Shown here piece after piece: positions 44,502 to 54,525 of a DNA stretch of 64,000 bases. A program made the translations under genes and the position numbers. How positions within the stretch are numbered: the first letter of the stretch is position 1; each line of letters starts with the position of its first letter. The notes under the pieces are model-generated. The model was not told the DNA's origin, made no database searches, and was given only the letters and a program-made list of their open reading frames with translations. Source of the DNA: Glaciimonas sp. (GTDB lineage Bacteria; Pseudomonadota; Gammaproteobacteria; Burkholderiales; Burkholderiaceae_D); assembly GCA_012927625.1 (NCBI GenBank), contig JABBOV010000023.1:1-64000 (forward strand), read 5' to 3'.

Positions 44502-45443
44502 ATGAAGAAACTTATGATTTTCCTTGCTGGGTTCGGTTTTGCCAGCCTCAGCTTTGCAGCATCGCCATTGGTAACGCCGGTTGAACTCAAGGCGCTTTTA
44601 GCCAATCCTGTCGTCCGGGTGATTGACGTGCGGCCTGGCCCGGAATATGTCAACAACCATATTCCGGGCGCGTTATCGGCACCGTATGGCGATTGGCGCG
44701 GGCCGGCTTCCAACCCGGGTGATCTGCCGCTCTTGCCGCAACTGACAAAGTTGGTGCAAAGACTTGGCTTGACGCCTGCCAACCATGTAGTGGTAGTCTC
44801 CAGCGGAGCGGACTCGACTGATTTTGGTGCATCGGCGCGGGTTTACTGGACGCTCAAGGTGCTTGGATTGAAGAATTTGTCGATCCTGAACGGCGGCGTA
44901 GAAGCTTGGAATGCCGCATCATTGCCGCAAGACCGTGTTGTTCCCAAAGTAGTGGCAAGTACCTTTGCGCCAAAATTCGACCAAAGTCTGATCGCATCAC
45001 GCGACGAAGTAGCGGCCCAGGTCAATAATCCAAAAACTCGATTGGTGGATGCACGTCCTGCTGCGTTCTTCCTCGGCAATGCCAGCCACCCCGCCGCTAA
45101 AGTCGCCGGCACCATCCACAATGCTGTCAATTTGGATAATGGCAAATGGTTCAAGCCGGGCACTGCTATCTTCCTGTCGGTTGAAGATGCTAAAAAAGTT
45201 GCAGCAATAGCTGGGATCACATCTCAGGATCAAATAATATCGTTTTGCAATACCGGCCACTGGGCCGCTACCAACTGGTTTGCCATGTCCGAGATTCTGG
45301 GCCTGAAAAACGTCAAGCTCTATCCAGGCTCGATGGTCGACTGGACCCAGGCGTCGTCTGCCCTGCCGATGGACAATGTTCCAGGCCGAGGCCATAAACT
45401 CATGAATGACGCCAAGAACTGGGTGAATAAAGCATTTAATTAA
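44502..45443 (+). CDS. Periplasmic two-domain rhodanese (sulfurtransferase)
   Basis: This 313-residue protein has a Sec signal peptide (LMIFLAGFGFASLSFA). Two rhodanese domains follow. The first (about 25-150) has VIDVRPGPEYVNNHIPGA but lacks the catalytic Cys (Ser in VVVVSSGADSTD). The second (about 160-305) has RLVDARPAAFFLG and the active-site Cys in ISFCNTGHWAATNWF. It moves sulfane sulfur in the periplasm. The YeeE/YedE transporter gene follows after 14 bases, so the pair probably handles thiosulfate or persulfide import. Confidence 0.92.
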   Translation: MKKLMIFLAGFGFASLSFAASPLVTPVELKALLANPVVRVIDVRPGPEYVNNHIPGALSAPYGDWRGPASNPGDLPLLPQLTKLVQRLGLTPANHVVVVSSGADSTDFGASARVYWTLKVLGLKNLSILNGGVEAWNAASLPQDRVVPKVVASTFAPKFDQSLIASRDEVAAQVNNPKTRLVDARPAAFFLGNASHPAAKVAGTIHNAVNLDNGKWFKPGTAIFLSVEDAKKVAAIAGITSQDQIISFCNTGHWAATNWFAMSEILGLKNVKLYPGSMVDWTQASSALPMDNVPGRGHKLMNDAKNWVNKAFN

Positions 45444-45457
45444 TCCACTAATTTTTC

Positions 45458-46546
45458 ATGAAACGTCTATCGCTACCGGTCCTTGTAGCCGTATTTTTCA
45501 TCAGCCTGGTCTGGTTTGTTTCGAGCCGCCAGGCGGTTCTGTTTTTGGTCGGCATCGGGATGGGGTCCGCGCTGGCCGGCACGCGTTTCGGCTTCACTAG
45601 CGGATGGCGGCGGTTAATCGAGCGTCGCGACCCGCGCGGCGTGCTGGCGCAATTACTATTGCTGGCCATCGCAGCGGCGCTATCGATGCCGTTGTTGGGG
45701 CAATATCCAGAGCTAGTCGCAGCCCTTGGCCCTCCGAGCATTAGCTTGCTGATTGGCGCATTCGTGTTTGGTCTAACCATGCAGATCGCCGACGGTTGCG
45801 GCTCAGGTACGCTTTACAAGGCAGGCTTGGGCGTGCCGTTGAATATGGCGATTTTGCCGTTGTTTGCGCTCGGCAGTTTTCTCGGTTCTGCGCACATTAA
45901 CCGCTGGTTGGAACTCGGCAGCCTGGAGCCGATAGGATTGGTGCAGATGCTGGGGCCGATGGAGGCGTTCGGCCTGACATGTGTCGGGCTGTTGCTGCTG
46001 GCTGGGGCTGCTCTGCGTTGGTGCGGCAATGCGATGCCCTGGTTTGACCGGCGCTTGTGGATCGGTGCACTGGCACTGGGGGTGTTGGCTGCGCTGAATT
46101 TATTGATTGCCGGTCAGCCGTGGGGCGTGGTGTATGGCTTTGGTTTATGGGCAGCCAAGATTGCGACTGCGACCGGCGCTTTTGCGCCGCAGGGTAACTG
46201 GTTCTGGAGTCAGCCTGGGAATTTTCAGATACTTTCGCAATCTGTGCTGTTGGATGTGACCACCATTACCAACATCGGCGTCATGGCGGGCGCACTGCTG
46301 GTTTCGGCGCGCCGTTCCGCGGGACAAGCGCAGCCGCAACGCTTGAACGGGCAGCAGTGGATGATTGGATTGCTGGCCGGTTTTTTGATGGGTTACAGTT
46401 CTCGGCTGGCTTTCGGCTGCAATATTGGCGCTATGGTCGCAGGTATTTCGACCGGCAGCGTGCATGGTTGGATTTGGGTGCCAATGGCATTTGGCGGCAC
46501 TCTGATCGGCGTCCGGGTCCGTCGCCATTTCAATTTCACGGGGTAG
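45458..46546 (+). CDS. YeeE/YedE family sulfur-compound transporter
   Basis: This 362-residue polytopic membrane protein has about nine or ten helices. It carries the two conserved Cys motifs of YeeE/YedE (TsuA-like) proteins: MQIADGCGSGTLYKAG and SRLAFGCNIGAMVAGI. TsuA-type members take up thiosulfate by relaying it along conserved cysteines. It follows the rhodanese gene and is followed by a small reading frame, suggesting a three-part unit. Confidence 0.9.
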   Translation: MKRLSLPVLVAVFFISLVWFVSSRQAVLFLVGIGMGSALAGTRFGFTSGWRRLIERRDPRGVLAQLLLLAIAAALSMPLLGQYPELVAALGPPSISLLIGAFVFGLTMQIADGCGSGTLYKAGLGVPLNMAILPLFALGSFLGSAHINRWLELGSLEPIGLVQMLGPMEAFGLTCVGLLLLAGAALRWCGNAMPWFDRRLWIGALALGVLAALNLLIAGQPWGVVYGFGLWAAKIATATGAFAPQGNWFWSQPGNFQILSQSVLLDVTTITNIGVMAGALLVSARRSAGQAQPQRLNGQQWMIGLLAGFLMGYSSRLAFGCNIGAMVAGISTGSVHGWIWVPMAFGGTLIGVRVRRHFNFTG

Positions 46547-46554
46547 GCTTGAAA

Positions 46555-46719
46555 GTGAAAATCATTTATTTCAAAATAATTTTTTGGGCGCTGTTACTTA
46601 CTTTTCTAGGCTGGGACTGGATGCATGCAAGCCCGATCAACATCCGTGCAGAGCCACCCTTGATAGCGGCCGGCTCCGGCCAAGCTACCAGCGGTGGGCA
46701 CTGTTCGTCGGCGCACTGA
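46555..46719 (+). CDS. Possible micropeptide with signal/anchor and Cys (54 aa)
   Basis: GTG at 46555 follows GGGGTAGG, nine bases after the transporter stop. The frame gives a basic start, one hydrophobic helix (FKIIFWALLLTFLGWDWMHA) and a short periplasmic tail ending with a single Cys (GGHCSSAH). A TTG two codons earlier is an alternative start. Tight spacing, a plausible ribosome site and the signal-like N-terminus support it as a gene. The role is unknown; a small partner of the transporter is one possibility. Confidence 0.45.
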   Translation: MKIIYFKIIFWALLLTFLGWDWMHASPINIRAEPPLIAAGSGQATSGGHCSSAH

Positions 46720-46771
46720 CTAAAAATTAGTTTTGTAGTAGATACAATCGCAGGTATTTTTTTAGAGTGCA

Positions 46772-46820
46772 ATTAAATCATGCGGCAAAGCATGCAATTA
46801 TAGTTATACTCTCAATAAAT
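46772..46820 (+). repeat. Intergenic ATGCGG/TATACTC element, copy C
   Basis: AAATCATGCGGCAAAG, then an AT-rich stretch and GTTATACTCTCAATAAAT, lies between the convergent sulfur operon and the DUF4124 gene. The T-tract is weaker than in other copies. Confidence 0.45.
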
Positions 46821-46860
46821 ACAGGATTTATATCAGTGTTGAATCAGTGCTGACAAGCGG

Positions 46861-47286
46861 TTATTTTCCACAGGCCAGGGTATATTTTTCAGCGGCGCGA
46901 CGCGCTTTGCGTTTGGCGTTTTCGATTGATTTCATGGGTGCATTTGCGGCATCTTCTTCTGCCCATTGCCGATGTTGTTCCAGCCCCGCGCATTGCTTGC
47001 GTTTGCTGGCAGCGGCACTGGCGAATTTTTTCTGGGCGCGATCTTCGATGGCCTCGTTTTTATTGCGCTCACGCGTCAATCGATTCAGTTCTGCCTTGTC
47101 CGTTGCCAGGCGCTGGCGTGCGTCTCCTGCAGCTTCTGCGGAAAACGTATCGTCTGTCTTGATCACCGTTGCGTTGGTGCATTCGGTATCGCTATAAGTG
47201 ATTTGCGTACCTGTTTTACATTTGTAAATGGCCGAAGCGGGTACGGATATCGTGTACAGGACGGCTAATAATAGCAATCGGTTCAT
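46861..47286 (-). CDS. DUF4124 domain periplasmic protein
   Basis: This 141-residue protein has a signal peptide (LLLLAVLYTISVPASA) and the DUF4124 start IYKCKTGTQITYSDTECTN, with the Cys pair usual in the family. A charged coiled-coil region follows (ELNRLTRERNKNEAIEDRA) and a final Cys close to the C-terminus. The function is unknown; such proteins are common in betaproteobacteria. Confidence 0.88.
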   Translation of the reverse strand: MNRLLLLAVLYTISVPASAIYKCKTGTQITYSDTECTNATVIKTDDTFSAEAAGDARQRLATDKAELNRLTRERNKNEAIEDRAQKKFASAAASKRKQCAGLEQHRQWAEEDAANAPMKSIENAKRKARRAAEKYTLACGK

Positions 47287-47306
47287 AGTATTTTCTCTGG
47301 ATGAGG

Positions 47307-48709
47307 TTACAAAACTTTGCCCGGATTCATCAGGTTCAATGGGTCAAATGCTTGCTTCAATGTTTGCATCAGCTGCATTTCCACTGCCGATTTGTAACGC
47401 CGAATTTCATCGCGTTTCAGTGCGCCAAGGCCATGCTCGGCGGAAATCGAGCCGCCGCAGCCGTGCACGCTGTCATGCACTACCAGGTTGATCGCCGATT
47501 GCTGCGCGATGAATGCCGCGTCGCTAATACCTTCCGGCGGCGACACGTTGTAATGCAGGTTGCCGTCGCCGAGGTGGCCGAAAGTGACCATCCGGCAGCC
47601 GGGCGCGGCTTGCTGCAGTAGCGCATCTGTGGCCAGGATGAAGTCGGCAATGCGCGAGATCGGCACCGAGATGTCGTGTTTGACATTCTTGCCTTCGGCT
47701 GCCTGCGCCAGCGAGATGTGTTCGCGCAGATTCCATAGCGATTTGGATTGGGCGATCGAGGCTGCGACGATGGCGTCGGTAATGACATCCTGTTCCAGCG
47801 CCGCGCCGATCAGGCTTTCCAGCATGGCGTTGGCATGTTGTTCCGATTCGCTATCGGATAATTCCAGCAGCACATATTGCGGATGATTTTCCGCAAAAGG
47901 CAGGCGCATCTGCGGAAAATGCCTGGTCACCAGTTGCAGGCAGAAATCCGACATCAACTCGAAACCGGTCAGTGCCGCGCCGCAGTGCGCCTGCGCCAGC
48001 GTTAACAGTCGCAGCGCATCGGCAGGTGTTGACATCGCCGCCAGCGCGGTGATCTGCGCCCTGGGTTGCGGAAACAGCTTCATCACGGCAGCGGTGATGA
48101 TGCCGAGCGTGCCTTCGGCGCCGATGAACAAGTCGCGCAGATCGTAGCCGGTATTGTCCTTTCGCAGCCCGCGCAAGCCATCCCAAACTTCGCCTTGGAC
48201 GGTCACGACTTCGAGGCCGAGGCACAGCTCGCGCGCGTTGCCGTAACGCAGTACAGCGGTGCCGCCGGCGTTGGAGGATAGATTGCCGCCGATAGTGCAG
48301 CTGCCTTCGGATGCCAGCGAAAGCGGGAATAGGCGCTCCGCAGCGCTGGCGGCTTGCTGCAGATTTTCCAGGATGCAGCCGGCTTCCGCCGTGATAGTGT
48401 TGTTGAGGGTGTCAACCGCGCGGATCTGGTTCAGGCGCGTCAGCGACAAAACGATGGCGTCACCGCTGTCATCCGGCACACTACCCAGCACCAGTCCGGT
48501 ATTGCCACCCTGCGCCACAACGGGCACCAGAAACTGATTGCACAGACGGATGACGGCAGCGACTTCGGCTGTCGAGCCGGGTTTAACCACGGCCATCGCG
48601 CGGCCGGTAAAACGGCCGCGCCAGTCAGTCAGATACGAAGCGGTATCGGCAACCTCGGTCAGCACATAATTGGAGCCAATCGCAGTGCGGCAGAGGGTCA
48701 GGAAATCGT

Positions 48710-48713
<4 letters not shown>
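47307..48713 (-). CDS. FAD-linked oxidase (GlcD/D-2-hydroxyacid dehydrogenase type)
   Basis: This 468-residue flavoprotein has the FAD-binding type 4 domain (PVVAQGGNTGLVLGSVP, EGSCTIGGNLSSNAGGTAVLRYG, DLFIGAEGTLGIIT). The C-terminal FAD-oxidase domain has metal ligands in TFGHLGDGNLHYN and the end block ISAEHGLGALKRDE. It oxidises a D-2-hydroxyacid (lactate, glycolate or 2-hydroxyglutarate class). The exact substrate cannot be read. Its ATG overlaps the stop of the upstream DUF2069 gene, so the three minus-strand genes to wrbA form one operon. Confidence 0.93.
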
Positions 48714-49743
<1,030 letters not shown>

Positions 49744-49777
49744 TTACGCACGTTGCATGCAAGACATGAAAGTCATT

Positions 49778-49860
49778 GTCCACGAAATACACGAAAGGCA
49801 CGAAAGAAAGTAAAGAAGTTTTTTTCGTGGACTGAATTTTTTTGTACATAACATCAGTAA
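49778..49860. repeat. Dispersed TTTCGTGGACTGA repeat, copy 2, with inverted arm
   Basis: GTCCACGAAA at 49778-49787 is the exact reverse complement of TTTCGTGGAC at 49823-49832, with CACGAAAGGCACGAAAG between them. The segment 49816-49860 matches 30771-30826 over most of its length. It lies in the divergent spacer between wrbA and the yihY-like gene. Confidence 0.55.
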
Positions 49861-49890
49861 CCACTTTATTACACCGAATTATTGCAGCCA

Positions 49891-51159
49891 ATGTCTCTCA
49901 AAAAACTATCGATTCTGCGTGGAATGTCCTGGTCCGACTTGCTCGACCTGTTCCTGTTCGCACGCAACCGTTTGCATGAAGAACGCCTGTCGCAAGTCGC
50001 GGGTAGCCTGACCTACACCACAGTACTGGCGCTGGTGCCGATTCTGACGATTGCGTTGGCGATTTTTACCACATTCCCACTGTTCAATACCTTCCGCGCG
50101 GCGCTCGAATCATACCTGGCTGGCAGCCTGATACCGGGTTCGATTTCCAATACCATATTGGGCTATCTGACCCAGTTTGCGACCAAGGCCAAGAGTCTGT
50201 CGGCGGTCGGTGCGGTTTTGCTGATCGTTACTGCAGTGCTCATGATGATGACGGTCGACCGCACCTTAAACGACATTTGGCGCGTCAAGACGCAGCGCCC
50301 CTTCGCCCAGCGGGTAACCGTGTATTGGGCTGTTGTGACGCTGGGCCCGTTGCTGATCGGCGTGTCGATGACACTGACTTCGTATTTGTTTACCGCCACC
50401 AGCGATGTAGTGGAAAGCGTGCCTTTCATAGGCGCAGTGTTTTATACGCTGGTTTCGATCCTGGTTACCACTGGCGCGTTCACACTGCTCTATGTGATGG
50501 TGCCGAACCGGCCTGTCGACTGGCGAGACGCCGCATCGGGCGGCCTGGTTGCAGCGATTGCATTCGAGCTTGTCAAGCGCTTGTTTGCCGGCTTCGTCAG
50601 CCAGTCGCCGACCTACACTCTGGTATATGGGGCAGTGGCCGCGATACCAATTTTTTTGTTGTGGATTTATCTTTGTTGGTTCATCACCTTGTTCGGCGCG
50701 GTGCTTGCCGCATCCTTGCCGATTGTGAAGTACGAACGCTGGTGGCATGTCGCTGCGCCCGGGAGTGCTTTTGTGGATGCGATGTCGATCATCGAAGTGC
50801 TTTATCGGGCGAGAGTATCAGACACGACAGCCGTAGTTGATACCCTGACGATTCGGCGCAAGACGCGGCTCGGTTTTGAAGAAATAGAGCGGCTGCTGCA
50901 AAACATGCAAAACGTCAATTGGGTTGGGCGCGTCAAAGCGGAGCATGCCGGTACGAGCCGGGCACGTTGGGGCAGACGCATTGAAAAAGGATTTGAGCGC
51001 TGGGTGCTGGTCGCCAATCCGCAACAGTTGGCGCTGGCAGTTGTGTATCGGATGTTCGTATTTGATCCTTCCGGCGATGCGGTGCTGGCCAGGCAGGTGG
51101 AATTGGCGGTCGAGCAAGGCTTAAGCGAGACGCTGGCAGAATATTTTTCCAAGGGCTAA
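49891..51159 (+). CDS. YihY/BrkB family inner-membrane protein
   Basis: This is a protein of 422 residues from the ATG at 49891. The membrane domain has six helices and conserved blocks (SLTYTTVLALVPILTIALAI, VGAVLLIVTAVLMMMTVDRT, GGLVAAIAFELVKRLFAGFV). A cytoplasmic C-terminal region of about 140 residues resembles a winged-helix fold (LTIRRKTRLGFEEIERLLQN), common in betaproteobacterial members. Older annotations as ribonuclease BN are wrong for this family. The function is unresolved. Confidence 0.9.
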   Translation: MSLKKLSILRGMSWSDLLDLFLFARNRLHEERLSQVAGSLTYTTVLALVPILTIALAIFTTFPLFNTFRAALESYLAGSLIPGSISNTILGYLTQFATKAKSLSAVGAVLLIVTAVLMMMTVDRTLNDIWRVKTQRPFAQRVTVYWAVVTLGPLLIGVSMTLTSYLFTATSDVVESVPFIGAVFYTLVSILVTTGAFTLLYVMVPNRPVDWRDAASGGLVAAIAFELVKRLFAGFVSQSPTYTLVYGAVAAIPIFLLWIYLCWFITLFGAVLAASLPIVKYERWWHVAAPGSAFVDAMSIIEVLYRARVSDTTAVVDTLTIRRKTRLGFEEIERLLQNMQNVNWVGRVKAEHAGTSRARWGRRIEKGFERWVLVANPQQLALAVVYRMFVFDPSGDAVLARQVELAVEQGLSETLAEYFSKG

Positions 51160-51210
51160 TGTATTTTTCAGGCTAAACTGTACTGCATGCACTATTTTTG
51201 GTAAGCACTG

Positions 51211-51254
51211 GAATACATGCGGCGAAGAACATGTTTTTGTTTATACTCCGCATA
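51211..51254 (+). repeat. Intergenic ATGCGG/T-tract/TATACTCC element, copy D
   Basis: GAATACATGCGGCGAAGAAC, five T residues and GTTTATACTCCGCAT lie after the yihY-like gene. ATGCGG and CCGCAT are reverse complements, so the element can fold on itself. Together with copy E at 54301 it brackets rpoD. Confidence 0.65.
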
Positions 51255-51356
51255 AATCCGAATGAATATGACGCGGTGACGTAACTGAATTGCGAAGCAT
51301 ACAGGACGATATACGCGGTTATACATCTTAAAAACAACTGAGACGCGACTCAAGCA

Positions 51357-51386
51357 TTGGAAATTATTATCATAAAGCGGCATAAT
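51357..51386 (+). promoter_or_regulatory. Sigma-70-like promoter in the rpoD leader
   Basis: TTGGAA (51357-51362) and CATAAT (51381-51386) are separated by 18 bases, close to consensus. Transcription would begin near 51393, about 340 bases before the rpoD start codon and about 35 bases before an intrinsic terminator. Confidence 0.45.
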
Positions 51387-51426
51387 GCCAACCTTTACTT
51401 ATTATCTTTTCTGGAATGAATCTTCG

Positions 51427-51452
51427 GCTCGCTTTTATCAGCGGGCTTTTTT
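51427..51452 (+). terminator. Intrinsic terminator-like hairpin inside the rpoD leader
   Basis: GCTCGCT pairs with AGCGGGC (one G-U pair) around a six-base loop, followed by six T residues. No gene ends just upstream, so it could define a small RNA of about 60 bases or act as an attenuator for rpoD. Confidence 0.55.
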
Positions 51453-51730
51453 GCTTTCCAAATAAACCAATAAAAATTTTGCATCTTATAAATCGATCCG
51501 GCCTATCAAACAGGCACAAGGGGAAGTTAATCTTCGCTTACCCAAAGCATCATTCTGGAATGCTGACTGCCGGCGTGTGTTCGGTTGCAAGCGGTTGAAC
51601 GGTAACCCACAGTGGCACCCTGCGGTATACGCATAACAAGCTCTGCCTATTCGCCATTAGCCGGATTGGGGCGGGTCATTCACTTCGTACATGAAAGTAA
51701 CCAAGTTCGTCTGGACCTGGTGTTAAAGCA

Positions 51731-54238
51731 ATGAAAAATACTTCAAAAACACTGAAACTCGCCACCAAAGTGAAGCGGACGGATTCGACGTCATTGACGT
51801 TGCCAAAAAGCACGCTGACCCAGGTATTTGATAATGCGGCATCTGCAGTGCCAAACAAGGTCAGAGTCGTCACCAAGCGCTCCAGGCTGGCCGTGCCCGT
51901 TGTAGCGGAACCGGCTGCAGTACCAGAAGAAGCCTTGCCTGTGAGCAGATCCATAGAGATGAGTGCGGATTTGGATTGCGCTGCGGCGGTGCTCAAGGCT
52001 CCTATAGCCGCCAAGAAAACCAAGGCAAAAACAGTCGCTGTGCCTGCCAAGATTGCCACCCAAGCTGAAGCCATGCCGGATGCGACTCCAATGGTGGGGC
52101 AGGTGGTCAAACAAACCACCGATGCTGCAACGTTGGCGGCAATCGACACCTCCGGCTATTTCCTGCCTTCGGTCAAAGTGCCGGGCCGCCGCGGGCGCAA
52201 GCCGAAAGAATTTCAGCCTGAAAACGACGAAGTTGCCGCATTAAACGCAGTTGAACGTTCCGAACTGAAATCGGTAGCCAAGGCTAAAAGCCGTAATGCA
52301 AAAGAAAAAGCGCTGCTCAAGGATGCGCTTTCGGCCGACACCGAAGCGACCCCGGAGGATCTGGAGCAGCGTCGTAGAAAATTGTTGGCCTTAATCAAGT
52401 TCGGCAAAGAACGCGGCTTCCTGACCAACGCAGAAATCAACGACCATCTACCGGAAAATATTTTCGAGCCGGAAGCCATCGAAGCCATCATCAGCACCTT
52501 TAACGATATGGGCATCGCCGTCTACGAACAGGCTCCAGATGCCGAGTCATTGCTGTTGACGGACAATGTTGCGACCGTCACCAGCGATGACGAAGTCGAA
52601 GCAGGCGCCGAGGTGGCACTCTTGACTGTCAATGCGGATTTTGGCCGCACTACCGACCCGGTTCGCATGTACATGCGGGAGATGGGCGCGCGCGATCTGC
52701 TTACACGGGCCGGTGAAATCGAGATTGCCAAGCGCATTGAAGGCGGCCAAAACGACATGATTCAGGCAATTTCGGCTTGCCCGACCACGATTGCCGAAAT
52801 CATAGCTACCGCAGAAAGAATCGCTAATGATGAAATCAAGATTGATGAAATCGTCGATGGCTTAGTCGACCCGGATAAGTCTGACGAACAAGCTGCTACG
52901 GCAAGCTCGGACGAAGACGATGAAGACGATGCAGACGACGAAGCCGAAACTAATGAAGACGAACAGAACGGTGGCGGCATTGCCGGTATTGGTGGCGCAG
53001 CCGGCTTTAGTGTCGAGCAGATCACGCAACTGAAGAAAGCCGCTCTGGCGAAATTCGCCATCATCTCGATCCAGTTCGACAGGATGCGCAAGGCCAACGA
53101 TAGCGGTGCTTACCAATCCGATGCTTACAACCAAGCTCAGGCAATCATTTCGCACGAGCTGCTGGGTATTCGTTTTACCGCCAAAGTGGTTGAGAAATTG
53201 TGCAACACGCTGCGTGGGCAAGTCGACGAAGTGCGTCACATTGAAAAACAATTACTTGGGATCGTCGTCGACAAGTGCGGCATGCCGCGCACCCACTTCA
53301 TCAAAGTGTTTCCTGGCAACGAAACCAACCTGGATTGGGTCGATGGTGAAGTCAACGCCAAGCATCCATACAGCATCGTACTAAGTCGGAATGTGCCTGC
53401 AATCAAAGAGTTGCAAAAAAAACTGATAGCTTTGCAGTCGCGTGTGGCATTACCTCTGTCTGATGTGCGCAGCATCAGCAGACAAATGTCGGCCGGCGAA
53501 ATGCGCACCCGCAAGGCTAAGCGAGAGATGACGGAAGCCAATTTGCGGCTGGTGATCTCAATTGCCAAAAAATACGTCAACCGTGGCCTGCAATTTCTCG
53601 ATCTGATTCAGGAAGGCAACATCGGTTTGCTGAAAGCGGTCGACAAGTTCGAATACCGTCGCGGCTACAAGTTCTCAACCTATGCGACATGGTGGATTCG
53701 TCAAGCCATCACCCGGTCGATCGCCGACCTGGCGCGCACTATCCGGGTTCCGGTACACATGATTGAAACTATCAACAAGATGAACCGGATCTCACGCCAG
53801 GTGCTGCAATCTACCGGTGCAGAGCCGGATGCGGCGACACTGGCATTGAGGATGGAGATGCCGGAAAACAAAATTCGCGAAATCATGAAAATCGCCAGGG
53901 AGCCGATTTCAATGGAAACCCCGATGGGTGAAGACAGCGATTCGCAGTTGGGCGACTTCATCGAGGATAGTCACACCGTGGCGCCGGCCGATGCCGCACT
54001 GTATTCATCAATGCGCCGGGTGGTCAAGGATGTGCTGGACTCGCTCACACCGCGAGAAGCCAAGGTGCTACGCATGCGCTATGGTCTTGAAATGTCGTCC
54101 GATCATACGCTGGAAGAAGTCGGCAAGCAGTTCGATGTGACCCGCGAACGCATACGCCAGATTGAAGCCAAAGCGATGAACAAGTTGCGCCAACCGTCGC
54201 GCTCGGACAAGCTCAAGAGCTTCATAGGAGCTAATTAA
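51731..54238 (+). CDS. rpoD: RNA polymerase primary sigma factor (sigma-70) with long N-terminal extension
   Basis: This 835-residue protein has region 1.1 around [20 protein letters not shown] (about 217) and region 1.2 at [16 protein letters not shown] (about 310). A non-conserved region follows with an acidic run ([13 protein letters not shown]). Region 2 is at [37 protein letters not shown] and [13 protein letters not shown], region 3 is in [13 protein letters not shown], and region 4 ends in the [23 protein letters not shown]. The first 200 residues are a Lys/Ala-rich extension with an AT-hook-like [11 protein letters not shown]. At 835 residues it exceeds E. coli RpoD (613). dnaG, the frequent upstream neighbour, is absent. 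The ribosome site is weak. Confidence 0.95.
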   Translation: MKNTSKTLKLATKVKRTDSTSLTLPKSTLTQVFDNAASAVPNKVRVVTKRSRLAVPVVAEPAAVPEEALPVSRSIEMSADLDCAAAVLKAPIAAKKTKAKTVAVPAKIATQAEAMPDATPMVGQVVKQTTDAATLAAIDTSGYFLPSVKVPGRRGRKPKEFQPENDEVAALNAVERSELKSVAKAKSRNAKEKALLKDALSADTEATPEDLEQRRRKLLALIKFGKERGFLTNAEINDHLPENIFEPEAIEAIISTFNDMGIAVYEQAPDAESLLLTDNVATVTSDDEVEAGAEVALLTVNADFGRTTDPVRMYMREMGARDLLTRAGEIEIAKRIEGGQNDMIQAISACPTTIAEIIATAERIANDEIKIDEIVDGLVDPDKSDEQAATASSDEDDEDDADDEAETNEDEQNGGGIAGIGGAAGFSVEQITQLKKAALAKFAIISIQFDRMRKANDSGAYQSDAYNQAQAIISHELLGIRFTAKVVEKLCNTLRGQVDEVRHIEKQLLGIVVDKCGMPRTHFIKVFPGNETNLDWVDGEVNAKHPYSIVLSRNVPAIKELQKKLIALQSRVALPLSDVRSISRQMSAGEMRTRKAKREMTEANLRLVISIAKKYVNRGLQFLDLIQEGNIGLLKAVDKFEYRRGYKFSTYATWWIRQAITRSIADLARTIRVPVHMIETINKMNRISRQVLQSTGAEPDAATLALRMEMPENKIREIMKIAREPISMETPMGEDSDSQLGDFIEDSHTVAPADAALYSSMRRVVKDVLDSLTPREAKVLRMRYGLEMSSDHTLEEVGKQFDVTRERIRQIEAKAMNKLRQPSRSDKLKSFIGAN

Positions 54239-54300
54239 GCAAACAACGGATTACTTGCATTAAAAATATACTATTAACTGTATTTTAAATAAATGCAATG

Positions 54301-54342
54301 AATACATGCGGTAAATGTAGTGTTTTTTCTCATACCCCATGA
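54301..54342 (+). repeat. Intergenic ATGCGG/T-tract/CATACCCC element, copy E
   Basis: AATACATGCGGTAAATGTAG, six T residues and CTCATACCCC lie between convergent rpoD and opgD. The first ten bases match copy D exactly (AATACATGCGG). No other feature was recognised in this 287-base spacer. Confidence 0.6.
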
Positions 54343-54525
54343 TATATGGTGAATGCAAAACAGTTCAGAGCGCTATGAAAAATTTCTGAACTGAAGCGTT
54401 TTCTGGTGCGGATAGCTTGGCCGCGACCGGTTGCAAGGACGCACGGACAAGTCTGAATGCACCTTTGAACATCGCTTCGAGAAACGCGGCGTCCTTGAAT
54501 GACGCCGTGCCGCTGATATGCATTC

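Noticed and set aside
51416-51598. Small frame across the rpoD leader hairpin
   Set aside because: The start lies at the terminator stem without a ribosome site and the composition is not protein-like; the hairpin explains the sequence better.
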